DNA from: Macrosoma leucophasiata
Taxonomy: Eukaryota; Arthropoda; Insecta; Lepidoptera; Hedylidae
Length of the DNA: 64,000 bases
Direction of reading: 5' to 3'
NCBI GenBank assembly: GCA_036365455.1
Contig: JAWQUS010000022.1
Span: forward strand, 3,596,001 to 3,660,000
The translations under genes and the position numbers were made by a program. The notes beneath the pieces were generated by a model. The model was not told the origin of the DNA. It worked only from the letters and a program-made list of their open reading frames with translations, and searched no databases. This document shows positions 29,885 to 41,385 of the stretch, piece after piece; positions within the stretch are counted from its first letter, which is position 1; the number at the start of each line of letters is the position of its first letter.

Positions 29885-30115
29885 TAGAGAATATGTAATA
29901 ATACTACGTATAGAAAAGACACTTCGACGTCCCGCCCGATTTCCCCGCCTCACCCAACCTCCTCTCCTCTTATGGGCGACGTTTGGTATTCTCTACGTGC
30001 TAAGCACAGAGGTGCACGTGTAAATACACGTGACTGATTGATTTCTGTGTAATAGAGACCAAATTAAGCGTTTGTATGAAATTTTGGCGGAGTGTCCACC
30101 ATGCGGGCAGGTGAC
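29885..30115 (-). repeat. G-repeat, complete copy
   Basis: Unbroken from 'agagaatatgtaataatac' to 'ttttggcggagtgtcc', the reference for the interrupted tracts at 2270-3320. It contains the palindromic word CACGTGTAAATACACGTG. Confidence 0.78.
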
Positions 30116-30164
30116 ACTTTTTCGTGAGTGCAGTCGGCGTTCATCAATATAAAAGACGGTATCA

Positions 30165-30370
30165 TGAATCAGAATCAGAATCAGAATTAGAAACTCATTT
30201 ATTCATTTAGGATGACAGGCACCTCTTCTGACACGTCAAAAACAAACAAAATAAACTAAAGTGAATAACAATTGATATACATGTCAAACAAGAAAAAATA
30301 TATATGTAAAGTCAAGAATATCTGTATCTTCACGCCAGGTCCCTAACGGGGTAGGCAGAGAGTGTAGAGT
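30165..30370 (-). mobile_element. LINE tails: (GAATCA)n type and RTE 3' scrap
   Basis: 30165-30240 shows (GAATCA)n followed by 'aactcatttattcatttagg', a LINE 3' end in reverse. 30325-30370 is 'tcttcacgccaggtccctaa...gagagtgtagag', the 3' end of the RTE element described at 25590. Confidence 0.6.
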
Positions 30371-30705
30371 AAAGTCAAGAATATCACTAAGATAAAACTA
30401 AATGTAATAAACTAATGTCAAAAGTATATCAGTAGAATGTCTCATTTCCCCTTTCATGTCATTGTCATGACATAATATATCCCATATCCCGTTTTGACTG
30501 TACACGAAAAGCCTTTATCTAAATCTGATAACTCTACCTACGCTTGTAATAGTGAAATAATTATACGTTCAGGTCTTATATTAAAAACGACTTTGGAAGA
30601 AAACATGGTTTGCTAGTTCCAACGGTCTTTTCTAATATCAATCTTCTTCTTTGTGTTTCGATGACAAAACATTCCTATATTATATGGGCCCAGAATTTGG
30701 GCACT
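30371..30705. other. Unassigned intron DNA
   Basis: No convincing coding or repeat signal. Confidence 0.4.
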
Positions 30706-30957
30706 GTAACAGCTCTATCGGTGGCTGTCATTAAATCCTCCTGTGTACAGGTGCTTGGACACGCAGGACATGAGGTGAGATGGACCATCGTTTATTGCAC
30801 CGCACAGACATTCCAAATCGTCGGCCTCAGTAAATTTCCACCTGATCATGTTTTCCTTACTGCGTCCAACCTGGGTGCGAAGTCTATTTAAAGACTTCCA
30901 GATAAGCCATGGAAGTTTATATCCAGGCGGGAGATCTTCTGCAGGCGGCACAATTTT
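30706..30957 (-). pseudogene. LINE C-terminal zinc-knuckle fragment
   Basis: The minus strand reads PGYKLPWLIWKSLNRLRTQV, then RWKFTEADDLECLCGAINDG and PSHLMSC. The 'W..LNRLRT..GR...N..RW' stretch followed by C.CG...H...C is the C-terminal nucleic-acid-binding end of many insect LINEs. Cut on the right by the A-repeat at 30958. Confidence 0.7.
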
Positions 30958-31230
30958 TACTGGTGGTAGAGCTCCAGTGACGGAGCTCGCGGGCATAGGC
31001 ACCACCGCATTACCTAATATACTTGCCGCTAAATGGTAGTGTTCAACACTATCGTGTTCCGGTCAGGTGGTAATGTACGGCCCTGTAATTTCCGGTACAG
31101 AGGCATAACACCTTAGGCCTCAGGAGTGGTAACGCATCTGCATTTTGACCTCGGTATTTGTGTGGGTGTCTATAGGCTGCAGTCATCACTTAACATCAAT
31201 GTGAACTGCATGCTTGTTTGCCACTTCCAG
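30958..31230 (+). repeat. A-repeat, no poly(A)
   Basis: Complete body ending 'cttgtttgccacttccag', but with no A-run. Confidence 0.86.
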
Positions 31231-31560
31231 CTCTACATGCATGATTGAAACATTGGAGTTAATTTTTAATTTCATACAATGGCATAGATTGTAATCTAAA
31301 AAGGCCACTCCTCCTATCAAAGAATCTTTGGATCCATCCGTAAATTATTTATATTGATCTGATTATTTCTTAATAATGAAATTCCAGCAAATATTTTGAA
31401 GGTGTGTTTTACTATATTGATCTTTAGGCTTAGGCTTAAGGCTTAGACATGAAAATTTGATAGCAATGACAATGACGACAGCAATTTCGATAGGCGGTCG
31501 CACCCATGCACGGTAAGTTATTGCCCTCATTATTGAAATATAAAAATGTTAACATTATAT
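31231..31560. other. Unassigned intron DNA
   Basis: AT-rich; no feature recognised. Confidence 0.4.
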
Positions 31561-31869
31561 ATCTATCTACTCGGTTAAGCACTACGGGCGGAGTAGAGTA
31601 GTGTGATGGGTGACCGCTAGTGACAAATTAAATGATTCCGTGATTCCGAGGGCACGTTAAGCCGTCGGTCCCGGTTGCTATCGATAGATAGCAGCCGATA
31701 ATCCTTGTCGGAGAGCTATGGGCGGTTTGAAAACATCCGACAGCGAGTTGGCCACTGAACTCCTCCACCAATCCGCATTAGAGCAGCGTAGTGGAGTAAG
31801 CTCCAGGCCTCCCTCCAAAAAGGGGAGAGACTCGTGCCCAGCAGTGGGACGTATAATGGGTTGCCATTA
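31561..31869 (+). repeat. 5S rRNA-derived SINE, 5'-truncated
   Basis: Starts at 'atctactcggttaagcacta' (inside the 5S-like core), has GTGATGGGTGACCGC, the body, and tail 'cccagcagtgggacgtataa'. Confidence 0.83.
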
Positions 31870-32090
31870 TTAACATAATATAAAAGCAGGAAAGTAAATG
31901 ATAACTACTAGTGATAACCTCTTTTATCATTGCTCTATCATATTCATTGAAAATGTTTACTGGGACATTTTAATCTCGTATATTTATTTTAAATAGTTAA
32001 GTAGATCAGTATGTTTATTTTAAATAATTAAGTAGATCACTTTTGATGTGTTGACTTTGTAAAGCAAATAACAATTAAAAAGTAGCTTAA

Positions 32091-32211
32091 ATAACTTATT
32101 ACACGGCACGGTATTCAGGGTAATAACATTTAGGGAGTTAGGGTCCCTAATTAGAGCTCCGGCCGCACCCTTTCTGCCGGACTCTGAATACCGTGTCGTG
32201 TAATAGCCTTT
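32091..32211. mobile_element. TTAA-target MITE, 121-bp deletion form
   Basis: Flanked by TTAA at 32087-32090 and 32212-32215; both TIRs intact and most of the interior deleted. Confidence 0.83.
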
Positions 32212-32215
32212 TTAA

Positions 32216-32817
32216 ATGTTTACGATTCGCCAATTACGTTTTGGCATATTTCGTCTCCGGAAAAAATATTGAACACCGAGTACTCAAAAACCCACAGAAA
32301 ACGGAAAAAAACGCCGGTCACAAAACATATATTTTCTATAAATATAAATATTATAACATGTACCTTCTTACTTTAATATTTTATTCAACAGTCAAAAGAA
32401 CCAAGCCAAGCAAGTCTTGCATAACGCAACACATTTTCCTGTTACGATACACTAAGAAACGGCTGTTAACGAACACATGTTTGTGAAATTGAATGATAAA
32501 AGTAATGTTTAATGATGTCGTTAAGGCAATTAGTAAACAGAGATTATGATTTTATAACAATAAATATTTAGACGATATCGTCGATAGATTTTCTCAAGGC
32601 TGAATTGAACGGAATTCTAAACAATCATTTGACTCCCATAACATTAATAATTTAATACACCCATACCGCTTACACTAAGACCTCACCTTTTGTAGGTTGC
32701 GATAAACTATGGCCAAATATATTGCGTGTTTTTTGTGTCGTTCTTAAACATCCTACCGAGCTAAGTAGGCGATGGATACGGTAATTAATTGCAGACATCC
32801 TGTAGACATCTTCGCAA
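32216..32817. other. Unassigned intron DNA
   Basis: The start ('tttacgattcgccaattacg') may be a decayed B-SINE scrap; otherwise nothing. Confidence 0.4.
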
Positions 32818-32972
32818 AAACCAGAGATAAAAATTCAGATGCGTTGCCACCACTGAGACCACAGTTGTTATGTCTCTCTGACAGTTATTACGGGGCCATA
32901 TATTACCATCTAACCGGTACACGATAGTGCTGTACACAACCATTTGGCGGAAGATAGATTAGGTAATGGACC
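32818..32972 (-). repeat. A-repeat, partial, old
   Basis: 'ttcagatgcgttgccaccac' to 'agattaggtaatgg' with many changes. Confidence 0.68.
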
Positions 32973-33099
32973 ATCGCGTTCCAGTATAAACTTACAAGTA
33001 TATTGGCTCCAAATTGGCACAATCGCCTTGGCGAAGTGCGTATTGCAATGCAACTCTAACCGCGTGAGAAGAAATAAAACTTACGCGATAGAAAGAGAA

Positions 33100-33230
33100 T
33101 CCCCTCTTCGGGGATTATAGGCGTGAAGTTACGTTTCTCTGGACGTTTCGGTCGCTTGCCAGCTACCGTGGTCACAGACTACGACCACGGTAATTGGAAA
33201 GCGACCGAAACGTCGGGTAAGAAAGAGAAG
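33100..33230. repeat. B-SINE tail and a hairpin repeat
   Basis: 33100-33144 is the B-SINE 3' end ('cttcggggattataggcgtg'). 33145-33222 is an imperfect inverted repeat: CGTTTCGGTCGCTT and ACCGTGGTC pair with GACCACGGT and AAGCGACCGAAACG. Confidence 0.65.
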
Positions 33231-33529
33231 TTGGGAGTAGTATACGCGAAAAAATCCGCAAAAATGATGAACCTCGCGAAAACCTGCGCAAACGTTATTT
33301 CTAACGAGATTATTGCGTTTTAAAAGACCTAGCCTAGACTAGACTTATAAAAATCTAGCTCAAACCGAACTACTAAGAAGGTCACAGTTCCCACTCTTCG
33401 CAAACCAGATTACTTATACGTTCACTGAAGCATTACTGTAAGTCATGTCATACAATATGTGAGAATATGTAGTTATTGAAACATAATACTAGATTATCTT
33501 TTGCAATAGGTAGATAACGATAACGATTT

Positions 33530-33846
33530 ACTGCCTCAGTAGCCTAGTGGTAGCAGGCTACTACTACTGCGCTGGGGTCCTAGATTTGATTCCCGGGTCG
33601 GGGGATATTAGAGATAACAGTGTAAAATCCTTTATTAGTGGTTCTATTGGAATTTTTCCATTTTCTGGAAGATTTCCAGTACCTCAAACCTCGAAGTTTG
33701 GTAATTTGCCCGGAGATGTCAACAGGCTCGCCACCTGTAACATCAGCCAAAACGTAACCGGCAAATCGTAAGTGTTTGCATGTATGCTTGAATGCATGCA
33801 TTTACTTCTGCCTACCCCTTCGGGGATTACAGGCGTGAAGTTACGT
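33530..33846 (+). repeat. B-SINE, full length
   Basis: Head 'actgcctcagtagcctagtgg', B box with one change (GATTTGATTCC), hairpin, body, and tail 'ggattacaggcgtgaagtta'. Confidence 0.88.
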
Positions 33847-34404
33847 TAAATTTCATACACCTATTGAAAATATTATTAGCCTTTTAAATATGTCATCAAC
33901 GAGTTTGGCGTGATAAAATGTAATAATATGAGTATAAATATAACATTCAAATTTCACACGCATTTTATGAAGGTCACATGAGAACGTACCAAAGTACATG
34001 GGTACATGTACCTACATGAATGTTTCAGTATTTTTGATGTTTACTCCTTAAGTCGTAACACTTGTCCGGATTTGGTACGGAGCGGACAGCGGATTCGGTG
34101 CGCTCCGAACCAAATTCGGCCGTGTGTAGCGACAGAGATTTGATTTGATTTTTTTGATTCATTTTTTTTTCATTTATTCATACATACTTAAAACTACTGT
34201 ACAATTTGAACTACATCAAAAAGCCTGAAGAGGTTTGTGCTGATGCAGGTATTCGTTCAACATATAAAATTCATAACAAGTAGGTACAGTATTCCATCTT
34301 ACCAACGGATACAATGTTAAGTAAATGTCTTAATATTAATGTGTTATTATACATAACAATGTATACAATTAAAATGTATTACACCTAAGGTTTGATTTGA
34401 TTAG
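33847..34404. other. Unassigned, with a possible LINE tail
   Basis: 34155-34280 ('attcatttttttttcattta...tgtacaatttgaac...aagcctgaagagg') resembles a LINE 3' UTR in reverse. The rest is unassigned. Confidence 0.35.
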
Positions 34405-34575
34405 GGTCCGATAGCAAGGGTCAGGGTAGTGTAATAACATTTAGGGAGTTAGGGTCCCTAATTAGGGCGACCGGAGCGGCCCGGTCAGCCTAACGCCCTA
34501 ACTACACACAGTACAAATATGAGCAGTATGGAAACTACGTACAAAACGTTCAATACAGCACACTCACACAAACAT
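34405..34575. repeat. TTAA-MITE left half joined to foldback arm
   Basis: 'ggtccgatagcaagggtcag...ctaacgccctaact' is followed by a single arm of the 545-763 foldback ('acagtacaaatatgagcag'). Truncated long form like 10309-10788. Confidence 0.7.
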
Positions 34576-34827
34576 GCCCACGACTTTATGGTCCAAGAGC
34601 TAGGGGACCCTTCGAGTATCGGAACGCCTGTAAGCCTAGAAATTGAGGATGAGTCATAATATACTAAGTACGATAACCATCGCCTGGCAAGCATCAACCC
34701 GTCACGTCATCTGGATTTCCGATGAGAAAAGTGACTTCCATATTTACGAGTCCCCACACTAAAAATTTCGAAGGAAATCGGTTGTCAAACAGTGGTGACA
34801 GACGCACAGACAGGCGCGAGTGATCAT

Positions 34828-35020
34828 ATAAAGGTTCCATTTTTAGGTTTCCGTAGTTAAAAAAGGAACCTTTATAGTTTCGCCATATCCGTATGTCTGT
34901 CTGTCTGTCCGTCCGCGGTTTAGCGCAAAAAATATTGGTACTAGAGACTTGAAATTTGGCACAAGTATACACTTTAATTACGCCGATAAAGTGGTAGAAT
35001 AAAAACATGAAAAAAAAAAT
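34828..35020 (+). repeat. D-repeat with GTCT microsatellite
   Basis: 'ggaacctttatagtttcgcc', (GTCT)n, 'cggtttagcgcaaaaa', 'ggtactagagacttgaaatt'. Other copies at 43250-43830 (split), 52512-52582 and 63686-63829. An AAAGGTTCC/GGAACCTTT hairpin lies at its start. Confidence 0.72.
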
Positions 35021-35274
35021 TGGGGTACCTACCTAACCTCCCCTACATGTAACGCGCGGATATTTTTCATTATTTTCTATTTCCATATAGTGTTTTTCAA
35101 AAATTTTATGGATGTCAGAACATCATTTTGCGATATAGTTAACTGTTCATGACTTATTAAACTTTAAAGTGCAAATTTTCGAAAGATTCAAGGCTCCTCC
35201 CCACTACCAACTAAACGGTTGTTGACAGAAATTCAAACGTTACGGCAATGGTAGCTATATATAATAATATAATA

Positions 35275-35617
35275 TTGGCAACCCATTATACGTCCTGGGC
35301 ACGAGTCTCTCCCCTTTTTGGGGGGAGGCCTGGAGCTTACTCCACCACGCTGCTCCAATGCGGATTGGTGGAGGTGGGTGGGTTAGTGGTCGTATATTTT
35401 CAAACCGCCCATAAGGCCTCCGACAAGGTTTAACGACTGCTATCTATCGATAGCAACCGGGACCGACGGCTTAACGTGCCCTCCGAAGCACGGAAACGTG
35501 TGTAGTGGCATTTAATTTGCCACTAGCGGTCACCCATCACACCACACGACCGCGCCCGTAGTGCTTAACCGAGCAGATCCCTTACGATCTACACCAGCCG
35601 TTGGCCATGCGCGCTTC
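35275..35617 (-). repeat. 5S rRNA-derived SINE, full length
   Basis: Minus-strand copy with head 'gaagcgcgcatggcc', 5S-like core (reverse of 'gcggtcacccatcac'), body and tail. Confidence 0.85.
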
Positions 35618-35885
35618 GGTATGCGGATGCGGTAGCTATATACTAAAATGAAATTAAAAGGAAAACTATCACACTTAAGTTGGCCTTGCAAGATTGCGAG
35701 TAATAGTCGACCAAATGTATTTTACTCGAAAATTTCGAACAACTCCATAGAAAATATTTATTTATTTTTTTTCATTACATTTCTTTCTCTGTAACCTACC
35801 TACCTTACCCTACACTGCGCGTGGCCCGACACGCACTTGACCGGTTTTTTCGTCCGACGTTCGGAACCTAAAAATAATATTTAAG

Positions 35886-36050
35886 GTGAACGCACACTTA
35901 TCCGAGCCGAACGAGCCGGAGTTCTGCCCATTCGGACGAATCGGCGCGGACAAGTGTGAGACGTTTAATACGATTCCATGATAAAAGAAATCTAAATATC
36001 GTTTCGTTCGGCTCTTTCGGCGCGTTTGGACCGGATAAGTGTGCGTTCAC
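35886..36050. mobile_element. MITE, 165 bp, TIR GTGAACGCACACTTATCC
   Basis: Perfect 18-bp terminal inverted repeats, with looser pairing continuing inward ('gagccgaacgagccgg' against 'cgttcggctctttcgg'). Confidence 0.82.
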
Positions 36051-36087
36051 TTTCAAGTAGAAGTCATACTTAATAATATGTATTATT

Positions 36088-36215
36088 CTAATAGTCGAAT
36101 ACTCAAACGTCACTTAACATCAAATAACTTAACTCTGTCTTTTGAACGTGTTTTATAGAGACAGAAGACTTTGAAGTCCCACTTAGATTTGAGTGACGTT
36201 TCAGTATTTGGCCGT
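36088..36215. repeat. Possible small foldback
   Basis: CAAACGTCACT near the left and AGTGACGTTT near the right form short inverted ends. Weak evidence for a MITE. Confidence 0.35.
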
Positions 36216-36454
36216 AAGCATGCTATCTTTGAAAAGTTAATCCCATTTAACAATGACTGGCCTTGTAAACAATGGTTAAACAAAGATAATATTTTCCAAG
36301 AATAATGTCAAATGATAAGAAATTATTATTATTTTCATAAACCTACTAAGGAAGGTGGCAAACAAGCGAGCAGCTCACTTTCCTAAGTAGATAATGACCA
36401 TTAACAGTTCAAAAAAAAATTAAATAAAATTGTATTCGGACGGGACTTCCCCTA

Positions 36455-36745
36455 TTTCATATTTCTAGGTCATCTGGTCAAATTGTCATCATGTCAAGAT
36501 GTGACTATAGGATCCTGGAGAAATCGAGGGAACTCTTCAAATTTCATAGCACACATGCGCAATATTGTATTATATATTTGTATCCTCTTCTAACGGCTTC
36601 CAAATTTCATATTTCTAAGTCATCTGGTCAAATTGTCATCATGTCAAGATGTGACTAAGGGATCCTGGAGAAATCGAGGGAACTCGTCAAATTCCATAGC
36701 ACACATGCGCAATATTGTATTCACTTGTATTATATTTGTATCCCC
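36455..36745 (+). repeat. Tandem duplication, 150-bp period
   Basis: Two copies of 'ttcatatttcta.gtcatctgg...gaaatcgagggaactc...acacatgcgcaatattg' start at 36455 and 36605 and differ at a handful of positions. Confidence 0.88.
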
Positions 36746-36884
36746 TTCGATTGTTGAATGACAGTGATGACAGAATTATTATAGCTATGACAGAAGGTAA
36801 ATAAAATACCTAATTTTATAGATTTTCTTTGTTGTTTTATTTTCATAATCAATGTTATAATGTGAAGGTGCTGTTCATGAGCAT

Positions 36885-37384
36885 GTATGTATGTATCTTC
36901 ACGATAAGACCCTTACGGGGCAGGCAAATAGTGTGAAAAACATTTTTCATGTGTCTTTCTTTTCAATGTACCTATTTATTGGAAGTTTTTGTTATAAAGC
37001 CGTTATTGATTAACATTTAAGAAGAATGGAAGTACCTTGACAAACCTATTCAAGGTTTTATGGTGCTTTTTGTTTTATACTTGTAGCGTCCACTACATTA
37101 AGGCGCCAACAGTGGACGAAACCACACACAGTACTTGTCTAGTACGATAGGTGGCGTGCATTCGAATTACATCGCACATACGAAGATTTCTCAAGAGTTG
37201 GCATATATACAACTTCCCAACGGCAACCGTTGGGCCGCGGCCCGCCAGGCGCTACCACCTCGCCTGGTCGGAGGATCCTCCCTTTTCGTCGGAGGAACAC
37301 TTCCACCCGTTCCTCCACATACTGTATGTACTCCTTATATTTTAATAAATATATACAAAGTAAATACTTGAAAGATTTTCTATT
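36885..37384. other. RTE tail scrap, then unassigned
   Basis: 36885-36930 is the RTE-like 3' end ('atgtatcttcacg...cttacggggcaggc'). From there to 37384 I recognise nothing; short open frames across 37135-37460 have no support. Confidence 0.45.
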
Positions 37385-37477
37385 TTTTTTTTCATTCGAA
37401 TGGCTTCGCTTTTACGCATATTGCCAGTGTCAAGTAAAACGGTATTTCGTATTCGTATAAAAGTAGCGTTTAAGTTT

Positions 37478-37677
37478 TTTTTTTTATGTTATGGAAGTGG
37501 CAAACACGCATGCAGTTCACATTGATGTTAAGCGATGACTACAGCCTATAGACACCCACACAGAGACCAACGTCAAAATGCAGATGCGTTACCACTCCTG
37601 AGGCCTAAGGTGTTATGCCTCTGTGCCGGAAATTACATGGCCGTACATTACCACCTGACCGGAACACGATAATGCTA
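37478..37677 (-). repeat. A-repeat, 5' end missing
   Basis: T-run to 'gaccggaacacgataatgct'. Confidence 0.82.
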
Positions 37678-37974
37678 ATCAATATTGAATGTCATTGATT
37701 TTTGTATAAAATACCTTTAACTTTTTTTTTTAATATAATGGCATCGCTATTACGGATATTGCCAGTGTCAAGTAAAACGATACTTCGTATTCGTCATACA
37801 TTTGCAGCGTAAAAGTCAGAGTCAGTCGGGCAATTTATCAGTCAGCCTGTCAGTCAGAGTCACAGTCAGTAATACGAGTCAAGCGATGGCTACTTAACCA
37901 GTACATTTATAATGAAGTGTTGGAGAAAACCTGAAAAGCCGTGTTTTCACACTGTTATTCTATTTCACTATACA

Positions 37975-38163
37975 TTTTCTGGAAATTTCCCAGTACCTCG
38001 AAGTTTGGTTATGTGCCCGGAGATGTCAACAAGCTCGCCACCTGTTACATGGGCCAAAACGTAACCGGCGAATCGTGGGTGTTTGCATGTATGATTGAAT
38101 GCATGCATTTACCTCTGCCTACCCCTTCGGGGTTTACAGGCGTGAAGTTACGTTTTTGAAGTT
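37975..38163 (+). repeat. 5'-truncated B-SINE with 8-bp TSD
   Basis: Starts inside the unit at 'ttttctggaaatttccc' and ends after 'ggcgtgaagttacg'. ACTATACA is duplicated at 37967-37974 and 38164-38171 in the K-retroposon. Confidence 0.88.
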
Positions 38164-38916
38164 ACTATACACGAGCACTGTAATAAACCTTTGCCAAACA
38201 AAATGCCATCGACCTTATTTAATATTAAGTACTCAAAATACACTAAGAAAAAGCAATAAAATAAGAGCAGCACACGCCTCTTTCAAGGTTCCCGCCAAAA
38301 CCCCCTCCTTTTTTTTTCATTTTTTTTTTAATTTTATGGCATCGCTTGTTATGCGTATTGCCAGTGTCAAGTAAAACGATATTTCGTATTCGTAATAAGC
38401 AACGAAAAAGTCAGAGTCGCCGGTCAATTTATCAGTCCGTCAGTCAGTCACAGTCAGTAATTCTAGTAAAGCGATGGCTACTTTACCAGAACATTTACAA
38501 TGAAGTTTTGGAGGCAACCCGAAAAAACGTGTTTTCGCACTGTTATTCTATTTCACTATACACGAGCACTGTAATAAGCTTATATCAAACAAAATGCCAC
38601 CAACATTATTTAATATAACTCAAAAATACACCAAGAAAATAAAATAAAATAAGAGCACCACACGCATCTTTCAAGGTTCCCGCCAAAAAAAAAGTACTTT
38701 TATCTTAATGATCGCATACAATTTTTTTTTTATGCCCTCGCTATTACATGTTCTCTGCTATTACGCATATTTCCAGTGTCAAGTAAAACGATATTTCGTA
38801 TTTATTTATGCAGCGTTAAAGTTAGTACAATATAGTCATCAAATATAGTAAGTATCAAGTATATAAGTTATCGAGTATTATATGTCAGTCAAGTGAGTTA
38901 CAGTCAAGTTATTCGA

Positions 38917-39114
38917 CCTAAGTAGCATAGTTGGCAATAGATGGCGCTGCTGCTACCATAAAGCAATGCAATAAATGTGAAGGAAAGATTTGACAAATCG
39001 CAGGACTTCAGTAGCTCAATTGGAAGAGCGGCTGGACTAGATTCCCAGTAGGCCGCGAGTTCGAGTCTCGCCTGAAGTCAAATTTTTCTTTCCATTCTTC
39101 TTTAAAATAAAATA
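38917..39114 (+). repeat. L-family SINE with 12-bp TSD
   Basis: 198-bp insert with tRNA-like domain at 39004-39079, flanked by CAAGTTATTCGA (38905-38916, 39115-39126). The leader before the tRNA-like part is inside the TSDs, so it belongs to the mobile unit. Confidence 0.88.
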
Positions 39115-39355
39115 CAAGTTATTCGAGCAAAGCGATGGCTACTTTACCAGAATATTTACAATAAAGTTTTGGAGGCAACCTGAAAGGTCGTGTTTTTGCA
39201 CTGTTATTCTATTTCACTATACACTGGCACTGTAATAAGCTTATATTAAACAAAATGCCACCAAACTTAATTCAATATAACTTAAAAATACACCAAGAAA
39301 ATGAAATAAAATAAGAGCACCATACGCCTCTTTCAAGGTTCCCGCCAAAAAACCA

Positions 39356-39932
39356 TTAATCTTATTGTGTACATACTTAATATAATAACAGGGAAAAAAA
39401 ATTAGTTGTGAAACAATGAAATAAAAATAAACAAACCATACACCCAACAACTACAGCCAAAGAGTATTTATATTACTGATTAAAGATAGGCACACACATA
39501 TTCTAGAAAAGTTTTGGCATTATGCCATTTGCACAATAACACATAAACTACTTAGAAACTTTTTTTTTATTATTGTTATTTACAAGAGCATTCATTCGCG
39601 GACGTTAAAATTTACTTTTTTTTTATTATCTGGCGAAAACACGTCCGCAATCAGCCACGCGCGCGTTGCTACTAAAGTGTAAACATAAATAGGGCACAGG
39701 TGCCTATTATAAGATTGAACTGCTTAATATGGATGTGATAATAAATTAGAATTTCAATATTTATTTTGTCCTTTGTTGGAACTTCGATTTTTATTTAAAT
39801 GCAACTATTTACCTATAGTTAAGTAAAATTCCGTGTTTATTGGTATTGACTTGTGAATTTTTACACTTATAAATCAAAATAAACACGTGAGATCATCGTA
39901 CTTAATAATATAGCTTTAAATTAAACGATTTA
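39356..39932. other. Unassigned intron DNA
   Basis: AT-rich; no supported feature. Confidence 0.4.
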
Positions 39933-40169
39933 CACCAATTTATTATGCACATCGAGCTTATGGAAGTGACAATCGGCTAGTTTCGGCTTTATAGAGCGTT
40001 ATCTCTGCTGCCTACGTAAGCGTCCGTAGTCTGCTATTAGTCAAAACTTGATTAAAATGGTCGACATACGTCAAATAGGTAAGGTGCGAAAGAGATAACG
40101 CTCTACAGATCCAAAATAAGGCGACGTCTCTTCCTGAGGTCGATCTGCATTATTTCTCGTTGGATACTG
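39933..40169. mobile_element. TA-target MITE (F family), left end deleted
   Basis: Central AGAGCGTTATCTCTGC...GAGATAACGCTCT and the right TIR are followed by TA (40170-40171). The left TIR is ~7 bp short. Confidence 0.75.
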
Positions 40170-40303
40170 TACATGTGGCGTGTACCAGCCTGTGGTTTCA
40201 CCATAAAAGTTCGAAACTTAGATAGCTCCTGTGCATTTTATTCACATGTATTGAGGTCGAATCTTGACCGTTGAACGATCACTAGTATAGAAAAATAAGG
40301 CTT

Positions 40304-40424
40304 AGGGCTCCTACACATAACTGCGAATTCGCATCGCATCGCAAATATCTGCGAGCTCTCACGAATGCATCGTCTGCGATGTGGTGTCGCATCGCATCGG
40401 ATCGCTGTTTTGTGTAGCCGCCCT
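40304..40424. mobile_element. Small MITE, TIR AGGGCTCCTACACA
   Basis: 121 bp; ends AGGGCTCCTACACA and TGTGTAGCCGCCCT, with GCATCGCATCGC words in opposite directions inside. Confidence 0.68.
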
Positions 40425-40451
40425 TTGATCAAATGAAACACTTGCACAGTA

Positions 40452-40705
40452 CAGTATTCAACAATTAATACTGCACATCGAGCCTGCGAAAGACACGATC
40501 GGCTCGTTTCGACTTCGTAGAGCGTTATCTCTGTTGCACACTGCCTACTCAAGTACTGACAGTCCGGTATTAGTCAAAACTTATCAAATGATTGACAAAC
40601 ATCAAATCAGTACGGTGCGAAAGAGATAACGCTCGCTCTACAGATCCGAAATAAGCCGAAGTCTCCTTCCTAGGCTCGATGTGCAATATTAATTGTTGAG
40701 CATTG
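40452..40705. mobile_element. TA-target MITE (F family), 254 bp, complete
   Basis: TIR CAGTATTCAACAATTAATAC...CATCGAGCC with the reverse at the right end, flanked by TA (40450-40451, 40706-40707). Tc1/mariner-type target; no coding sequence. Confidence 0.86.
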
Positions 40706-40712
40706 TAGTATA

Positions 40713-41150
40713 GGTACTTCTTCTTCTTTAAGTGCCTCTCCAACTAGTGAAGGTTGGCTGTCAGTTCAAAAAACTTTAATCTGTCCTTCGCGAGACGAAA
40801 TAGTTCAGCGGCGCTGTTGATGCCGGTCCACTCGCGAATATTGCGTAGCCACGACTATTTTCTTCGGCTTACTGATCTTTTCCCAGCCACTTTGCCCATC
40901 ATTATAAGTTGCAGCAGTTGGTATCTGTCATGTCGCATAATATGACCTAAATAACCAACTTTTCTCTGTTTGATGGTTTGCATGATTTGATGCTTCTGAC
41001 CAGCTCGACGAAGAAATTCTTCATTTGTAACTTTGTGTGTCCAGCTAATAACCAGCATGCGTCTGTAGGTCCACATTTCAAAGGCTTCAATTCGTTTCCG
41101 CAAGTGCTCTTTAATTGTCCAGGCCTCACATCCATGCAGTATAGGTACTG
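40713..41150 (-). pseudogene. RTE-type LINE 3' end
   Basis: The minus strand reads AVPILHGCEAWTIKEHLRKR, IEAFEMWTYRRMLVISWTHK, VTNEEFLRRA and 'VGYLGHIMRHDRYQLLQLIM', then after a stop 'EWTGINSAAELFRLAKDR'. This is the typical end of RTE/BovB-like elements. The tail is an (AAG)n run. At least one stop breaks the frame. Confidence 0.78.
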
Positions 41151-41385
41151 CATGATTATTATTGTAAAATTCAACGTCATCGTAAAAAAATAGGTCAAAA
41201 TAAATGTATACCTAATGTACAAGCAAAGACAATAAGTTACACGAGCATTTTAATGACATGCAAATACCTCTATTAAGATGGGAAAATTCGAAACAATAGG
41301 CTTACGCGTAACAATATGGCTGAACAAATAATAACACATCTGTGGTTAAGGATTCACATAAATTCAATGTCATATTTCATTATTA

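Larger units (their letters stand above)
37385..39355 (-). repeat. Array of four K-retroposon copies, same orientation
   Basis: Copies at 37385-37475 (3' end only), 37722-38300, 38315-38690 and 38735-39355 all run poly(A) to the left. Each has 'ttgccagtgtcaagtaaaac', '(cagt)n-like' words, 'ctatttcactatacac.gagcactg' and 'ttcaaggttcccgccaaaa'. The second is split by a B-SINE, the fourth by an L-family SINE. An A-repeat fragment (37478-37677) lies after the first. Confidence 0.78.

Noticed and set aside
37385..39355. CRISPR-like regular repeats
   Set aside because: The repeated units are 300-plus bp poly(A) retroposons in a eukaryotic context, with no short direct repeats and spacers.
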